A stretch of 64,000 nucleotides of DNA from Eonycteris spelaea. Lineage: Eukaryota > Chordata > Mammalia > Chiroptera > Pteropodidae. The notes under the pieces were generated by a model. That model worked only from the letters and a program-made list of their open reading frames with translations. It ran no database searches and was not told where the DNA came from. Each line of letters begins with the position of its first letter. The stretch's first letter is position 1. Shown here in pieces: positions 1 through 11,164 of the stretch. The stretch lies in the NCBI GenBank assembly GCA_003508835.1, contig PUFA01000022.1, forward strand, positions 2,294,001 to 2,358,000, given 5' to 3'. The position numbers and the translations under genes were made by a program.

Positions 1-9
1 CTTCCCGAC

Positions 10-156
10 ACATTTTATGAGGTAGGCATTATTTATCTTCCCGCTTTACAGATGAGGAAACTGAGTGATAAAAAACCTGAGTAACTTGACATAAATATCC
101 AGATAATTCGACCCTAGAAATGACGACTCCGGGGTGCATGCTCTTATCACTACGCC
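10..156 (-). mobile_element. MIR SINE (antisense copy)
   Basis: The + strand reads as the reverse complement of the MIR consensus: a 'tatgaggtaggca' block, then 'tttacagatgaggaaactga', then a degraded 'gagtaacttgac' block and the tRNA-like end 'gctcttatcactac'. MIR is an ancient tRNA-derived SINE shared by mammals. The 3' part of the element may continue left of the window edge. Confidence 0.85.
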
Positions 157-165
157 CCACATTCC

Positions 166-1690
166 ACAGCCCTGGCTACGCCTTCCAAACGCTGGCAGAG
201 TATTTTCAAATGGTTGAGATAAAATGGCAAGTTTCTTGTTAGGATACAAAATGAGTGAGTGACAGTATCCCAATTTCCATCTCTTTCTCTTTCATTTTTT
301 CCATGTTCATTTTCTCGACAGCAACGTTTATCAGCCTCAGTTATGTACTAAGACTATCATCTTACTTACCCAGAAACCCCTCACCCCTGTGAATGGTGCC
401 CAAAAGAAAAAATGATCTACCATTTTCTGCTTTTTGTGTCACTAGCTCCTAAGTCAAGCACAAAGTCAGCACATCTGATCAGTAGACATAGGCAACAGGT
501 CCATTTTTGGGCTGCAAGGGAGGCTGGGAAAATGAGTGTCTGGCATTCTTGACATTTTAATAGTAAGAGGCAATTTGTACTTCCCACCAACATTCAAAGG
601 TTGAGGTCCTGATACTGCCTGATCGAAAAGATATCAATTGTTAAATATAGTGGCCATTATTATTTTGGAAATTCATGCAACAAATTCTGTCACCCTTCAA
701 GTTACATAATTCTCTAAAACCAAACGCAAAGTTTTAGAAACAACAGAAATTTTAATCACGTTACTAGTCCTAGTTAGAGCTGCATCATCCCCATGAAAGT
801 GCACAGCTCCAAGTCACTCTGTCAGAGCCGGTGGTCCCAGCCACATTTCCTCTCAGCGACTCCGTCATCTAAAAGATCTAAAGGAACTTTCAGAGGGAAT
901 TGGGTTGGATTCACTCCATCCTCGCCCTTACACATACTGAAACTTTAATTATCTGACCATTAAGTTGACTGCCGCAGTTTGATTAATATACAGGTTCCTA
1001 CTTTGCCAAAAGGCAGAAATATTAGAGCCCACCACAGATTCTATTGTGAGTTTAGTCAGAAAGGCCAGGCTTTTAAAAACCACAGAGAATTCGGATGGAT
1101 TTTTGCCAGGGCGCAGTCCCAGAAGAGCAGATTTCAGGCAGCTTGGGAATTGTCAGCAGTTCCTAACCAAGTCTAGACTAAACTGATGCCATAAAAAACT
1201 CTGATCTCTGTTCCGTAAGCATCTTTAAGGACATAGCTGTTTTATTGGTTTGTAATTTCCTTTCTTTAGATTGACTACTGAGAGATGTGTGGCACCTCAT
1301 TTTAATTCCCCTCATTTTTCTTTCAAACCTGAGAGTTTATTTTCTCTTTAGAATGAGGAAAATTCAATTATTACTCATAGAGTTTTATAAATCAATAACA
1401 AACCCCTTGAATCCAATTATTTCTCACTTCTTCAGTATTTGTCTTTCATGTTCAACGCCTCGTCGTTCTATATTAAGTCACCCTAAAATTATAATCAGAG
1501 AGGTGTTGTAGCCACTCTCTTACCTCACTGGTAGGGGATATGAGATGCATTTGGCACAAGTACATACGGGCTTTTAGAGTTGCCATTTAAGTAGTCAAAG
1601 GTGAATGTTGGCTTTTCCATCTGATTTCTGGCCAGACTGCATTCTCAAATCTAGATGAAAAGTTCTTGTTCTTCTTCAAATATGTCAAGG
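166..1690. other. Unique AT-rich DNA, nothing recognised
   Basis: I see no gene, RNA or transposon consensus here. Open frames of 65 and 74 codons (starting near 979 and 1287) have no family resemblance and no splice or codon support. The segment 780-930 is slightly more GC-rich but carries no motif I can name. Confidence 0.5.
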
Positions 1691-1699
1691 TTTCCTATC

Positions 1700-1792
1700 T
1701 TTATGCATTTGCTCACCATTTCCTTTACCTGCCATTCCCATCACCTCTCGACCTGTGCTGCCCACTATTCAAAGCCAGTTTAAACCTTTCCT
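1700..1792 (+). mobile_element. L2 LINE 3' fragment
   Basis: The order 'tgcatttgctcaccatttcc', 'ttacctgccattccc', 'ccactattcaaagccagttt' follows the sense L2 3' region (the 'tttgcacatgctgttccctctgcctggaatgcc...ttcaaggcccagctc' segment). The copy is old and diverged; boundaries are approximate. Confidence 0.55.
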
Positions 1793-1799
1793 GCTCTAG

Positions 1800-3040
1800 A
1801 ATACTTCTGGTCCTCTCAACCTCTTGTAAGTCATCATAATACTTCACTGACTTACTATATTCTGCTTTGAATTGGAGCTGTTTTGAGCTTGTTACAGCTT
1901 CGTTGCCAATCTGTAGGTTACCTAGGCCTGACATTTTGGGTTTATCTGAGCAGCGTACATCAATTGAACCACGTGTTCAAAAGATATTTGTTGAACTGAT
2001 TTGAGCCGTATGGATTCCGAATCAAATACTTATAAGACCCCACTTTCTGTGGGATTCTATGGGGCAGTGGGAAGAAACATGTACATTGGAATGAGGTTTA
2101 TAAGATTTTTTTTCAGTGGACATCAATTGCAATAGGTGGTTAATGACAAAAAATAGCTCCATAACTAATAACCAATGTAATCTAAAACACCAATTATTAA
2201 AGTTCACTAGGCTTTAACTTCTTAATGTATAAAATGAAGGAGGTAATACCTGCTTTTCAGGGCTCCTGTCCCTCAAGTTAGAAGGCAGAACGTGATAATA
2301 TGTCAATTATCTGTCATTTGGTCTGCATAGCTCAGAGATTATAACTATTTACACTAATGTAAATTACGTCCAACAGTTACTTGTGTAAAGCCAGCTCCGC
2401 TTTCTTCTGTATGGTTTAGAAAAGTAGAAATATTGAAAATGAAGTGCAGTATTTGATCCTTCAACATGCAGTACACTATTTTTGTTTGAAAATTATGCAA
2501 TGATAAACATATCGTTAAACACATGTACTCTGGTTTCTCTTCAAATCACATAAATCTTTCCCCTTTCACAAAGGGAAACCAGATCATTAATTATCAGGTA
2601 ACTGCATATTTGAAATATGGGAAATTGCACTGTTCTTTAAGGCAAATGCACAGTTACTAACACTATGCATCTATCATTATTTCGTATGCCAATAACGACT
2701 AATGAAAGCCATAAAGCTGAAAAGAATAAAAACATTCTAAGTGTCCTACAAGTATTTTTCCCTTATTCGGTTATTTTTATGCTTTTGGAAAGGGAAAAAA
2801 AACATCAAATATTACATTGCCTTCAAATAGGCAAATGACTATCATTGTATGTGGAGAAAATCAAGATGAAGTACCCTAATTCTTTTGGAAGAGAGCCAAA
2901 ATTTTAAATCATCTCTGGGACTCAAGATTCTGCTGTTCTCAGAAGGGTCCATGTGTGGCATTTGGAAAGGCAGCTAAAGAATAGTGGGGAACCTCTGTAA
3001 TAGCCAGAAATACTTGTGTCTGCTTTTTCAGTAATGTATT
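1800..3040. other. Unique AT-rich DNA, nothing recognised
   Basis: No gene or repeat consensus is visible. A 61-codon antisense frame at 2022-2207 is within chance expectation for DNA of this composition. Confidence 0.5.
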
Positions 3041-3044
3041 TTCT

Positions 3045-3108
3045 CAGCTCCCAAATTTGCCTGGCACCTAGTAGGAACTTAAAGGATATTGTTGAATGGA
3101 TTGTAGAA
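3045..3108 (+). mobile_element. L2 (or MIR) LINE/SINE terminal fragment
   Basis: The string 'gcctggcacctagtaggaac' followed by 'attgttgaatggattg' matches the shared L2/MIR 3' terminus ('gcctggcacatagtaggcgc...tgttgaatgaatg'). The 'tgttgaatg' ending favours L2 over MIR. Confidence 0.55.
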
Positions 3109-3109
3109 C

Positions 3110-4512
3110 AAATATTTTAAATATAAACAGTCCTCATAAAACTAAAGTTCTTATGATTAAACTACCAGGTAGCTATATATATTTGGTCTAGATATTTTGC
3201 TAGGCAGTAGTAACAATGAAAAGCCAAAATAAATACAAAACTGCTTATAAGTGATATAATAGGAAAAAAATATTCCTTCCATTTTTTTCCTGTTTTGTCC
3301 TGCACAGCTGTTTTTGTTTATTTGTTATTTGCTTTTAATTTGTTGATATTGATATAGACTGACTCATCAAAAGCAGCTATTAATTATACAGAATACTATT
3401 CTTAAGCAAGTTAGTCTATCCTGAAAGATACATTGGTTTAAGAGCTGTGTGACCATGATAAAAATGTATTATGTACCTATACAATTATTTTATTTCTCAA
3501 TGTTTCTATATTTAGTCTTCAACAATTTATGCTCAAATGTTTAAAAATTATTTTTCTTTCCCCAAGGAATTAACAAAACAAAATAATTCTTTAAGATGGC
3601 TTTTAGGATTTGAAAAATATATTTGTAGTGCTCTGGGTTTTTTTAGGATAGATTTTTCTGTCAGCACGAATAATTACCAGTGTTGTTTTTATTGTTACGG
3701 TTTAATAATTTGCGACATTTGTAAATTTGTGTAAAGGCATTTAGCAGTGAACGGCTATAATCTTTTGCCTCTGATAGTTTGATTTTTTCATCTTTGGTCT
3801 CTTTCTCCTAGACATCCACTGTATGCTATAGGGTTATTTGAAGTCCATAAAGTTTGTTGTATAAATAAAATATTAATATACTATAAATGGTTATATGTAT
3901 GCTGAAAAATAATGATGACCACATTAGTCTGACTTTAGTTACTTCATGAATCAGATTAGACTGGTCGTTGGTTTGCAAATGAATACTTAAATAGTTTTTA
4001 TTTGTAAGACTTGGTATCTTTACGAACTTGACTTGTAAGATCTCCATAAGGTGTCTGATATCCAAATGTTCAAATGACAAAAGGTGGTTTATTCAAAGGG
4101 ATGTGTTATTGCACCTTTCTTTGATTTCTACCTCATCATTTCATAAATTACAATCTTATTAATTTGCTCTTTATTCTCATCTACATTTAAATTGGACACA
4201 GAAGAATTTAGGGTGGTGACATCTGGCTTTAATGAAATAGAAATAGTTATATAACCAAACGTCATTGTCAGACTGCATTTTGTCCTCTTATACATGCTAT
4301 TTGAAACAGTCACACCAGATACACCAAATGGAAGGAATGACAGTGGAAACCAAATGAGTTACTCTATAAAGAATTAGAAACGGTAATCCATCTACCTCAT
4401 GTTATTCACGTCAGTAACATTCTGGCTGATTGAGAATATAAAATACAATTTCATAATCGTATAAAGGTTCTCAAAGATGTTTCGTTTCCTTTTTTAAAAC
4501 ATGGAAATAGAA
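3110..4512. other. Unique AT-rich DNA, nothing recognised
   Basis: Very AT-rich with short A and T runs (for example near 3260-3300). Short antisense frames at 3826-4080 and 4128-4313 have no recognisable domain. No repeat consensus is evident. Confidence 0.45.
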
Positions 4513-4514
4513 CA

Positions 4515-4685
4515 TGCATGACAAAAACATATTTCAAATAGTAAGAAAGGCTCAAAATGGAGTCTCCTCTATCCTAGTCTCTCTTCCCAGAAAACACCCC
4601 TGTGAGTTCCCAAGGTTTCTTGAGGTGACTTTTAAAACTGCTGCACTATACAGACATGTGTAATTATTGATGAATTGTTTTTGAC
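4515..4685 (+). mobile_element. Possible L1M 3' UTR scrap
   Basis: A run reading 'caaatagtaagaaaggctca' followed by a 'gtctcctctatcctagtctc' pyrimidine block loosely follows a part of old L1 3' UTRs ('caaacagtacaaaagg...aaaagtctccctcc'). Divergence is high and this could be chance. Confidence 0.3.
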
Positions 4686-5129
4686 ACAGTGGTTGTTTTC
4701 TCAATGTAAAGAATGATAAATTTAACTCTTACTTTCTCTAACTCTTACCTCCCTACCTTGACCTAAAAGATTTTATCCTTTCTTTGCATGTGGTATTTCT
4801 CCTCAAAAGATTTTCATAATGGCAGCTCTATTATCTGACTCTTTAATGCAATCTTGAAGGTAAGTCTGTACAAGTTTTCACCAAGTCTTATTAGATGTGC
4901 ACTTATTAGCAGAACAGAATAGGTCACAAGCAGTAAAACGATCAACTGGTAAATAGTGGGTCTGGGTATAATACCAAATGGGACAGGCAGCTTAACAGAG
5001 AGATCAGAGAAACGGACAATTAAAAACAGCCCTGATAAAACCATCGTCACCCTAAAGTGAATGTGCACACGTCTAAGGCTACGAACTTGGAGACTTAACA
5101 CCAAGTGATTTACTCAGTTGACTACTTTG

Positions 5130-5334
5130 AAGAAATTGACAACCGATTTTAAAATTTCTGTGGAAATTCAAGGGGACCAGCATAATCCTGAAGAAGAAAA
5201 GCAAAGTTGAGGACTCATACTTCCTAATTTCAAAGCTGGTACAGTAATGGTACAGTAATCAAAACTGAGGCGCTGGCATAGTTTAGTCATAGAGACCAAT
5301 AAAATAAAATTAAGAGTCTAGTAATAAACTATCA
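5130..5334 (+). mobile_element. L1 ORF2 C-terminal fragment (out of order)
   Basis: The segment contains 'gaagaagaaaagcaaagttg', 'aggactcatacttcctaatt', 'caaagctggtacagtaat' and 'atagagaccaataaaataaa'. These are the L1 ORF2 C-terminal block that encodes the 'KNKAGGI..P.F..YYK' to 'WNRIE' stretch. It is followed by a piece from much earlier in ORF2, so it is either a separate older copy or a rearranged part of the L1 to its right. An 11-bp direct repeat, 'ggtacagtaat' twice in tandem, lies near 5239-5260. Confidence 0.8.
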
Positions 5335-5740
5335 TAGCTGCTTAATACACATTCTTTTCAGGTACACAATGATAGATCATATGTTGGGTCACAAAAAAGT
5401 CTTAACAAATTTAAGAAACTGAAAATCATACCGAGTATCTTTTCTGGCTATAATTGTATAAAGTTAGAAATCAATAACACAAGGAAAAGTGGAATATTCA
5501 CAAATATGTGGAAATTAAACAACATATTCCTGGACAACCAACGGGTTAAAGAAGAAATCAAAAGGGAAATCAGAAAGCATCCTGAGACAAAGTAAAATGA
5601 AAACAAGGCATACTAACACTTACGGGATGTATCAAAAGCAGTCCTAAGAGGGATGTTTATACCAACAAACCTCCACGTTAAGAAAAAGAAGGATTTCAAA
5701 TAAACAACCTTACTTTACATCTCAAGAAACTAGAAAAAGA
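5335..5740 (+). mobile_element. L1 ORF2 endonuclease/RT-linker fragment
   Basis: Sense L1 ORF2 sequence from the end of the endonuclease domain into the linker. Seen in order: 'acacattcttttcaggtaca', 'gatagatcatatgttgggtc', 'aaaaagtcttaacaaattta', 'gaaatcaataacacaaggaa', 'tggaaattaaacaacatatt', and a 'ctcaagaaactagaaaaag' end. Stops and frame breaks are present. The whole reverse-transcriptase core that should follow is missing; the next recognisable block is near the ORF2 C-terminus. Confidence 0.85.
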
Positions 5741-5744
5741 ATAT

Positions 5745-7262
5745 ATTAAACATCAGAAAGAATACTTAGCAATAAGTTTAATGAAAGAGGCGAAAGATCT
5801 GTGCACTGGAAAATATAAGACATTGTTGAAAGAAATGAAAGAAGATGCAAATGAATTGAAAGATACTCCACGTTCATAAATTAGAAGAATTAAAATTGTT
5901 AAAATGACCACATTACCCCAAATCTACAGATCTTCCACAAATACTGAAATCGCATGGCGAGAAAAAACTCCAGAGCCGAATTAATCTTGACAAAGAACAA
6001 AGCTGGAGGCATCGTACTACCTGATGTTAAAATATATTACAGAGCTATAGCATTTAAAACAGTATAGTACTGGGGGTGGGGGGGACAGGAATCATAGACC
6101 AAGGGAACAGAAAACAACCTAGAAATAAACACATGAATATACAGTCAACTAGTGTTCAAGAGCGTGTCAAGAATTCACAATGGAAAAAGATAGTCTCTTC
6201 AATAAATGGTGTTGGAAAAATTGGATAGCCACACAAAAGAGTAAAATTGTATTCTTGGTCCATACACAAAAATCAACTCAAAATGGATTAGACTTAAACA
6301 TAAGTCCTGAAATCATAAAATTTCTAGAAGAAAATAAAGGATATAAGCTCTTTGATGCTCATCATTGTAATATTTTTTGGATATGATACCAAAGGCCCAG
6401 GTAATGAACATAAAAATAAAAAAGTGAGACTACATATAGCTAAAGAGCATCTGCAGAACTAAGGGGAAATAAATGAAAAGGCAATCTACAAAGCGGGAAA
6501 AAATTTGCAAACCATGTATCTGATAATGGATTATTATCCAAAACATAGCCAAAAAAAAAAAAAAAACCCAAAACATACAAATAATCAACTGAAATGGGCA
6601 AAAGAACTGAATAATTTCTCAGAGAAGACATACAAATGGCCATCTGGTACATGAAAAGATACTCAACCTAACAAAACATCAAGGAAATGCAAAGAAAACC
6701 ACAATAAAATATCACTTTCCTCATATTATCAAGGAGTATGGCTATTGTCAAAAACACGAGAGATCAGTGCTGGCAAGAATATGTAGAAGAGGGAATCCTT
6801 GGACACGGTTGGTGGGAATGCAAACAGTGCAGCCGATGCAGGAAACTGCATGAAGTTCATCAGAAAAATCAAAAACAGAATGACTATATGATCCAGCAGT
6901 ATCACTTTGGGGTATATATCCAAAAGATATGAAATTATATCTTGAAGAAATACCTGCACTTCCATATTCATTGAAGCGTTCACAATATACAAGCTATGGA
7001 AATAACTTGTCTGTTGACAGATGAATGAATAAAGAAATTGTGAAATTAGATACAAATATCAGTAGATAGGATATAGAGATAGATGTAGGTTTACACACAT
7101 ACACATATATATGTTACCCATATATTACATATATAAAATTCTCTCTATATAATGGAATATTATTCAGCTTTATAAAAGAAAGAAATTCTGCCATTTGGAA
7201 AATGTAAACGAACTTGGAAGACAGTATGCTAAGTGAAATAAGCCAGACACAGAAAGACAAAT
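5745..7262 (+). mobile_element. L1 ORF2 C-terminal half, decayed
   Basis: ORF2 resumes at 'aggcgaaagatctgtgcact' and runs to the end of the frame near 7260. Two surviving stretches show it clearly. The frame at 6180-6386 carries 'DSLFNKWCWKNW' and later 'ISPEIIKFLEEN'. The frame at 6738-6932 carries 'GILGHGWWECKQC', the conserved tryptophan/cysteine region of the ORF2 C-terminal domain. Many frameshifts and stops make it non-functional. An A-run at 6550-6565 and a TA/CA-rich insertion at 7085-7138 interrupt it. Divergence suggests a mid-age mammalian L1M rather than a young copy. Confidence 0.9.
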
Positions 7263-7710
7263 ATTGCATGATATCACTTATATGTGGAATCTCAAAAAGT
7301 CAAACCCATAAATTCACAGCACAGAATGGTGGTCACCAGGGTTTGGGTTGGGGGAAGTGGGGAGATGTTGGTCAAAAGGTGCAAAAACTTTCACTTAGAA
7401 GATAAATAAGTTCCAGAGACCTAATGTACAGCATGGTAACTATATTAATACAAATTGTATACTCAAAATTTTCTAGATTGAGACTAAACCTTAAGTATCT
7501 TTACCACACATGCACACGCGCGCACACACACACAGACATAAACAGTAACTAAGAGAATAGATATGTTAATTAACTTGACTGTGGTGATCATTACACAAAG
7601 CATACTTTATCAAAATACCATATTGCACACCTTAAATATATGCAATTATCTGTCAATCATACCTCAATAAACCTTGGGAAAAATTAAAAAAACAAAAAAG
7701 GTAAATGCAT
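7263..7710 (+). mobile_element. L1M 3' UTR and A-rich tail
   Basis: Directly continues the ORF2 remnant. 'catgatatcacttatatgtg', 'gaatggtggtcaccagggtt', 'gtacagcatggtaactatat' and 'atatgcaattatctgtcaat' followed by 'cctcaataaacc' match the 3' UTR common to L1MA/L1MB-type elements. The element ends in an impure A-rich tail at about 7680-7705. A (CA/CG)n tract lies inside at 7502-7533. Confidence 0.88.
7502..7533. repeat. Impure (CA/CG)n microsatellite
   Basis: 'cacacatgcacacgcgcgca' followed by uninterrupted CA units, embedded in the L1 3' UTR. Confidence 0.85.
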
Positions 7711-8320
7711 GCATTTAAAAAAAGAAGTCTCAAAAACATTGGGGAGTTTGGGTTAATATTAAATAACATTTGGGATTAAGTGCAAGAACCCAAATCTCGC
7801 CTGCCCTAACTGCCTGCTCCCCATGAGGTTCCTGAGGCGGCTGCAGTAAATAAACACAATTCTGATAATCACATATCTCCTGGGAGGTGTGCAGCCTATG
7901 CTGAAGATCTTAGTGGGACTTCTACTCTCTAAATGGCCTGAGTTAAAACCTTAACCATCAGTCAACTTCAAACAGGGAAGCAAAGAACAGGCTATAGCTG
8001 GGCATGATCAGAAGCAAAGAAAGGCCTGGACATCTGGCCTCACTCCATGGCTTCGGGAACCACAGTTAGCATTTTAAGCACATAGTCATCCCACTTCTGA
8101 TAAGTGTACTCACTGGTCTTAGGGAAGAGAAAGCAGGATGGTGTAAGATGGGAGCAGAGTCCTCCTCCCTTTTAAAATGAAAACGTGACCTCGTTTTGTA
8201 GTGCCAGGCCTGGGGACATCTGGGCCACATAAGCAGATGCATATTATTTACTTGTATGTTTTATTTGTTTTTACTGGTTTGTTTTATTAATGTTCACACT
8301 CTTTGATTTGGAAACCAATA
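7711..8320. other. Unique DNA, nothing recognised
   Basis: GC content rises modestly between about 7790 and 8240, but no open frame, repeat consensus or RNA motif is visible. Confidence 0.45.
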
Positions 8321-8321
8321 A

Positions 8322-8558
8322 GTACTGTGGTTAACAGTATGTGCTTTAAAAGACAGTTCTGAATTCAGATCCCAATACTTCCATTTGTTTGATTTGCTGT
8401 ATGAGCCCGGCCACGATCTAACCCTCTAGAAGCCATCATCAGTAAAACAATGCTAATTCGTAGGAGAGCTCTAATGCTGTGATTATAAACTATTCTGACA
8501 TAAGGTGCTTATCACCATGTTTGGCACAAGCATTCTCAGTACATTTAATAAATATTCA
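8322..8558 (+). mobile_element. MIR SINE, near full length
   Basis: Sense MIR: 'gtactgtggttaacagtatg' start, a degenerate B-box region ('gaattcagatccca'), 'gagcccggccacgatctaac', 'tcatcagtaaaacaatg', then the end 'gcacaagcattctcagtaca' and 'tttaataaatattcag'. Roughly 235 bp, so nearly complete but strongly diverged. Confidence 0.75.
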
Positions 8559-8559
8559 G

Positions 8560-9880
8560 AGAGAAATAAAAGGAGAACTCACTTCCCACTGATAAGGCTG
8601 ACACATAAATAGCTCTAATACAGAAAGAGGGATCCACATGCTCCAGGAGACCTACACGCAAGCATTAAAACTATGGGCGAAGGAGGGGGATTCTTAAAAG
8701 GGAGGAAGTGGAGAAGCTGCAAATGCACTTATTGGGGTAAAGTAGAAGGTGGATGGGGCAAAAGGGTGGGGAGAACTGGAGACTTAGTTTAGGATAAACT
8801 GAACATTATTCGAGGGGTTCGTGTGCTGTGAGTATGGTAAATGGTGATCTAAGATGACAATGCCTCTGAGATTTCATACTATATAATCTAATAGATATCA
8901 TTTCAATACTTGCATTAAACTGTTAGTAAAAACATGACCTTAGGAGACCATGAGAAATAGTTGCATCTATCAGTGTACGTATAATAGCACTTGCACTGCC
9001 TGCAAACAGTGCTTTTCTAAGGAACAAATGGGATCATGACGTATAAAATATAAAGTATAATAGAGGAAATATTTTATTATGATTTACTTTAATAAGAAGA
9101 AGATATGGGTGATTCCATATTAACCTGATGTTTTTAAAAGAAACTCTCATTCAAGGTAAATGAGCAAAGTTGAAAAGATACTTAGGTTTTACTGGTCATA
9201 AAGGAGTCATGTGATGTTATTTTCTTCTTTTGTCTCTATTTTTATTAGAGTTATACATTCCATTTTGCATGCTCTAAGGACTCATGAAGGAAAAATGTGC
9301 AGAAGATAGTGAAGTCTGATCCCACCTGATTTATAGTCCAACCCTGGAAGTCAGGAAGGTTCAACCAGATTGCAGGTTAACATCTTGTGTTGAACTTGTG
9401 AACCTGGTTAGATGAATCAAATACTCTAAGCTGTAAACATAAGATAGATGCTTATTTTATGAACAGGCCAGATGCTTACTGAATAATGTCCCCACACTTG
9501 CTTATATCTTTGATAACCAACTACTAAATTCTTTCCAAAAATTAAAGATATGTAACATGTTCAATAACAATGAATTCATTTTAACAAAGCCAACGCAAAT
9601 AAGATAGATTTCTAAATGAAACATGATTCTTTTTGTCTAAGTGATCCCTTTGCACTGAAATAAAATGTACGCTCTTAGTCTTCCCCCATGTATAGTTTAT
9701 GTTTATCTAAGAAAAGAGGTAATAAAGAAAAAATAAACAGAACATTTGAACGTGTTCCGCTCACACTGTTAGCAGGACAGAGAGAAGTAGGCCAACTATC
9801 TAAATGTTCCACAATATTAAAGAAATGTTTTGTTTTGTTTTTGACTGATTCCAGCAGTAATATCCAGGCTTAGGCTGAAC
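8560..9880. other. Unique DNA with purine-rich patch
   Basis: A purine-rich, G-rich stretch at 8675-8790 is flanked by ordinary AT-rich sequence. No gene, repeat family or RNA was recognised. Confidence 0.45.
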
Positions 9881-10330
9881 AATTTTACGGCATGTTTGTC
9901 TGTTTTTGCCTGTCTGTTCTTGTGTTTTTGTGGCGTATGGCCATTTATAGCATCTCCCCTTCCTGCAGGCTCAAATACAAGACATCTGTTAAACACACAT
10001 CCGATCCCATCTCCTACAACCCACTTCTCATTTAGCACCGACGCCGGGTCCTCCATGGGCATGTGCCCCTCTGACAAGGTGCTGGGGGGAGCAAGGGGAA
10101 AGCACGATGGAAAACATGTTCACTGATTTTCCCACTGTGTGTCTAGATATGGAAAGTTAGCACTGTATTAACTGATAGTTATTAGGAAAAGTATATGCAC
10201 ATCTCCTGCGCCGGCCTAATGGCACTTAATATGCCCCTAGGGCCCCACCTTTTGTCACCTATACGCAGTTGCATATTTTAGGCGAAGGAATCTTGCCCAC
10301 CTTACATTTTTGTGCATACAGATGAACACA
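9880..10330. other. Unassigned moderately GC-rich segment
   Basis: Two adjacent patches (about 9930-10110 and 10200-10300) are more GC-rich than the flanks and retain a few CpGs ('ccgacgccgggtcc', 'tgcgccggcctaat'). Overlapping short frames on both strands (76 codons sense, 86 antisense) show no domain. It could be a conserved non-coding element; sequence alone cannot decide. Confidence 0.35.
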
Positions 10331-10847
10331 GTAACCATGCAACAAAACAGGATCTATTCTGTGTAGTTTCTTCTTATAACAGGTGAGAAATTCTATTTTT
10401 AAAACTAAGAGAAGCGGTTTTTAGAACAGCTAAGAACAAGTAATCTAAATATCCCTATTCATTAAATTTGTTAAGTGGGCTTCTCTTAAGTGAATCCCAT
10501 TATCTATTATTCTTTATTTACTTACTATTGCATTTAGTTTTCCAGGTGGATTAAACTTGTAAGGAAGCAGCTGTGAAGATACTGCATAATTATTACAAGC
10601 AATGGCCAGTGGTACTGAAGGAAAAGCTCTAAAATTGTGCATTTCAGTGCCATTCTTTCGCACACACATTTCTTCAAAATCAAGTTTTTGTTTGTGTCAT
10701 GGTTTGTATCATGCAATAGTTCATTCAGAAAGAGAGAAAAACTAAGTTCACCTTGCCTTCAAACAATGCACTGCCACTTAGGATAGAGACGGGCGATGTA
10801 AAACATTACTGAGATCAAGCACATTAAAAAGAGATGAACTCGGACAC

Positions 10848-11110
10848 AGTAGGTGGGCTGGGGAAATGGTCCAGAGGTTCAGCTGGACTGATGCTTAGAA
10901 ATGAGAAGCAGTTGTCCAGCAAACTGCGTTCGATCCCTGACATCAAACTCATAACACTACTTTTGTGGTTTCAGTCCTGGCTGCCTGAAGACTCTCCTGG
11001 GGAGCGTCAAAGCAAAACAAACAGAAATAAAATCAGGAGCAATCAGTGCATGACCTCCGAACTCCAAGAGATCCTGATTATTCTGGGTATGGTGGGCCCA
11101 AATATTGTAA
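10848..11110 (+). mobile_element. Possible tRNA-derived SINE, diverged
   Basis: The segment starts 'gtgggctggggaaatggtcc', giving an A-box-like 'tggtccagaggttcagctgg' (about 10867-10886). About 42 bp later comes a B-box-like 'gcgttcgatccctg' (about 10926-10939). The spacing and order fit a Pol III tRNA-type promoter. The downstream body ('tcctggggagcg', then 'ctgggtatggtgggcccaaa') vaguely resembles tRNA SINEs of insectivores, but no family is secure. It is the only such element in the window apart from the MIRs. A chance match remains possible. Confidence 0.4.
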
Positions 11111-11164
11111 ATTCTTTCAAACTTCTCCAGAGAAGTAAACTTTGCACCAAAGGTTGAAAACCAT

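Noticed and set aside
10926..10940. Intact tRNA gene at the B-box-like motif
   Set aside because: No acceptor-stem pairing or anticodon arm can be formed around it; at most a SINE head.
11148..11163. hAT/MER5-like terminal motif 'aggttgaaaaccattg'
   Set aside because: Only one end is visible; no matching left terminus or body of a MER5/Charlie element was found.
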